Part shown: piece by piece, positions 10,740 through 12,221 of the stretch
Layout of the letters: the number at the start of each line of letters is the position of its first letter
Numbering within the stretch: the first letter of the stretch is position 1
NCBI GenBank assembly: GCA_036781505.1
Contig: DAIQAV010000056.1
Span: 1 to 12,221, forward strand
DNA: 12,221 bases
Origin: FEN-680 sp036781505
GTDB taxonomy: Bacteria > Actinomycetota > Geothermincolia > Fen-727 > Anoxymicrobiaceae
Reading direction: 5' to 3'
Notes under the pieces: generated by a model
What the model saw: the letters and a program-made list of their open reading frames with translations, nothing else
Databases searched by the model: none
Told to the model about the DNA's origin: nothing
Translations under genes and position numbers: made by a program

Positions 10740-12221
10740 TCACCCGCTGACCGCGCCCGTGGCGCTCTCGTCGGCGATCTCGATCGGCGCGCCCGGCGCG
10801 GTGGGTAACTCCAGAAAGAACATGGCCCCGCCGGCGACCTCGGAGAGGCCCACCCTTCCACCCAGCCGCTGCATCACCCGCTTGACCATCGAAAGCCCCA
10901 GCCCCGAGCGGCCTTCCCAGTCTGTGAAGAAAGGCATGAACATGTACTCGCGGGATTCCGGGGAGAGCCCGGGTCCGGAGTCCCTCACCTCGACGCGCAC
11001 GTAGCCCGCCTCGTCGAGGCCGCTGACCTCGACGCGGTCTTCTCCCAGTCGCGCCGCGATGCAGGCGTTCTCGATCACCTGCTCGAGGGCGGTGCGGATC
11101 ATCCTGTCGAAGCCGAAGACCCGCTGCAGGCCCGACAACTTGACCGACACCCTCACGCCCGCGAGGGCGGGCTGCGCCAGGACATCGCGCACGACGTCGG
11201 AGGTGATCTCCTCGATGTTGTGCCCGGTGGCCCGGTCCCATTCCCGGGCGGTGGTGCAGTTGAGGTACTGCTCGAGGTCCTCCAGCAGGCCCAGCAACGT
11301 CGATTGGCCCGCCTCGAGCACGCTGATCAGGTCCTCCCTGCTGCGGGACCAGTCGTCGAGGTTCATGCCTCGAAGCCGTTCGATGACGCGGGAGAGCGGG
11401 TGCGTGTAGACCCTCTCCACCCGGGCGCCCAGCGAGCGCAGCAGCACCTGGTAGTCGACCGTGGCTTTCCCGGCCTGCCCGTCGGCGCTCTTCGCCGCCA
11501 TGAAGACGCAGGCCGCGCCCACCAGGTCGGCGCCGTCGACCAGCGGATATATCCTGTAGCTGATGGGGAGTATCGACATGTCGGTCTTCATGATGAGGGC
11601 GTCTCCCTCCTTCACGATGGCGGGGTTCGCCAGCACGTCCAGCATCCCGTGCTCGAGTGGCCCCAGGGGGTTTTGGTCGAGCGAGATCTCCGGCCGCAGC
11701 AGCAACTGCGTCTTCTCCGCGAAGGTGTAGCCGGTCAGCCGCTGGGCCTCGCGGTTGAAAGTCCCTATCCTGCCCCGCGCGTCGGCCGTTATGACCCCCG
11801 CGACCATCTCCTCCAGCACCGAGCCCGCGACGCCGCGCTCCCGGGAGAGCGCGTCCAGGGTCTTGCGCGCGATGCGGTAAAGCTCCGCGTTGGTGATCGC
11901 CATGCTCGCGAGCTCGCCCAGCCCGTCAAGCAGGAGCTTCTCGTCAACAGTGTAGGCGTGCGCCTCGAAGTTGCCCGCCACCAGCATGCCCAGGAATTTC
12001 CCGCGCGCGACCAGCGGCACCATGACCAGGGAGGCCGGCTCCACCGCGCCGAAGAAGACGTTGTCGCGCTCGTCGATCGCCGACGTGCTGTCGATCGCCA
12101 CCATCTCTCTGGAGTCCGCCGCCTGGCCGAGCAGCCCCTTGCTCATGGGCAGCTCCTTGAACATCAACTTCTTCTCGTCGACGCCGCTCACGACTGCAAG
12201 CCGGAGCACGTCCTCGCTCTT
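10740..12221 (-). CDS. GAF-PAS sensor histidine kinase, N-terminus cut by window edge
   Basis: The last 493 residues of a sensor kinase whose frame runs off the right edge (no stop up to 12221). Visible are most of a GAF domain (to about residue 115, with VMVPLVARGKFLGML), a PAS domain (~131-245; EEMVAGVITADARGRI, FNREAQRLTGY), a helical dimerisation region (~255-325) and a HATPase_c domain. The ATP-binding boxes are complete: ENA (384-386), DSGPGL (414-419), MFMPFF (427-432) and GLGLS (440-444). The dimerisation region has one candidate phospho-acceptor, H274 in VYTHPLSRVIERL, but not the standard H-E/D-x-x-x-P box. No TM segment is visible and no response regulator is adjacent. The stop is four bases before the metallophosphoesterase start, so the kinase is the first visible gene of the acyl-CoA operon. 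Its signal and partner are unknown. Confidence 0.88.
   Translation of the reverse strand, partial: KSEDVLRLAVVSGVDEKKLMFKELPMSKGLLGQAADSREMVAIDSTSAIDERDNVFFGAVEPASLVMVPLVARGKFLGMLVAGNFEAHAYTVDEKLLLDGLGELASMAITNAELYRIARKTLDALSRERGVAGSVLEEMVAGVITADARGRIGTFNREAQRLTGYTFAEKTQLLLRPEISLDQNPLGPLEHGMLDVLANPAIVKEGDALIMKTDMSILPISYRIYPLVDGADLVGAACVFMAAKSADGQAGKATVDYQVLLRSLGARVERVYTHPLSRVIERLRGMNLDDWSRSREDLISVLEAGQSTLLGLLEDLEQYLNCTTAREWDRATGHNIEEITSDVVRDVLAQPALAGVRVSVKLSGLQRVFGFDRMIRTALEQVIENACIAARLGEDRVEVSGLDEAGYVRVEVRDSGPGLSPESREYMFMPFFTDWEGRSGLGLSMVKRVMQRLGGRVGLSEVAGGAMFFLELPTAPGAPIEIADESATGAVSG

Noticed and set aside
10736..10861. N-terminal extension of the metallophosphoesterase to 10861
   Set aside because: The extra 42 residues are R/P-rich, overlap the kinase coding region and precede the natural first strand MLIGCISDTH.
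1..12221. CRISPR array, tRNA, rRNA or integrated phage
   Set aside because: No regularly spaced repeats, no cloverleaf or rRNA-like segments, and no integrase, capsid or transposase frames were seen.

Overview
The window is about 12.2 kb of high-GC bacterial DNA. It is densely coding, with tight operons, strong GA-rich ribosome-binding sites, several TTG/GTG starts and a few clear sigma70/sigmaA-type promoters (TATAAT). The GreA resembles those of Firmicutes and deep-branching lineages, while the paired MaoC proteins resemble mycobacterial HadA/HadB. A deep-branching actinobacterium would fit, but this is a low-confidence inference from protein character alone. No rRNA, tRNA, CRISPR array, phage gene or transposase gene was seen, and no gene-free stretch exceeds about 205 bases.

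Layout. (1) 59-553, minus: greA with its own promoter and a leader hairpin followed by a T-rich run. (2) 741-4214, minus: hisG (long form) followed by a six-TM, triple-GAF diguanylate cyclase, probably one transcript from an extended -10 promoter in front of hisG. (3) 4420-5281, plus: two adjacent MaoC-fold genes, a HadA-like and a HadB-like subunit, transcribed divergently from hisG across a 205-base region with several inverted repeats. (4) 5329-12221, minus: a long operon reading sensor histidine kinase (cut by the window edge) > small metallophosphoesterase > thiolase-like protein > second thiolase-like protein > two DUF35 Zn-ribbon/OB-fold proteins > PaaK-like adenylate-forming ligase. 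It converges on the hadAB-like pair, and a perfect 13-bp inverted repeat separates the two.

How the genes may work together. A PaaK-like CoA ligase, an (R)-specific enoyl-CoA hydratase pair and two thiolase-fold proteins matched by two DUF35 partners form a coherent acyl-CoA set. Thiolase/DUF35 pairs are known from archaeal acetoacetyl-CoA thiolase/HMG-CoA synthase complexes, BbsAB of anaerobic toluene degradation, and Ltp2/ChsH2 of steroid side-chain cleavage. Both thiolase-like proteins here appear to lack the N-terminal nucleophilic cysteine, so ordinary thiolysis is unlikely. A retro-aldolase or other CoA-ester C-C chemistry is more plausible. The substrate cannot be read from the sequence.

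The most distinctive non-coding signal is a small dispersed element built around GGGGTCAG between GC(A/G)CCAC and GTGGTGC ends. There are two good copies (5292-5330 and about 7844-7887) and one possible remnant (26-43), all next to gene 3' ends.
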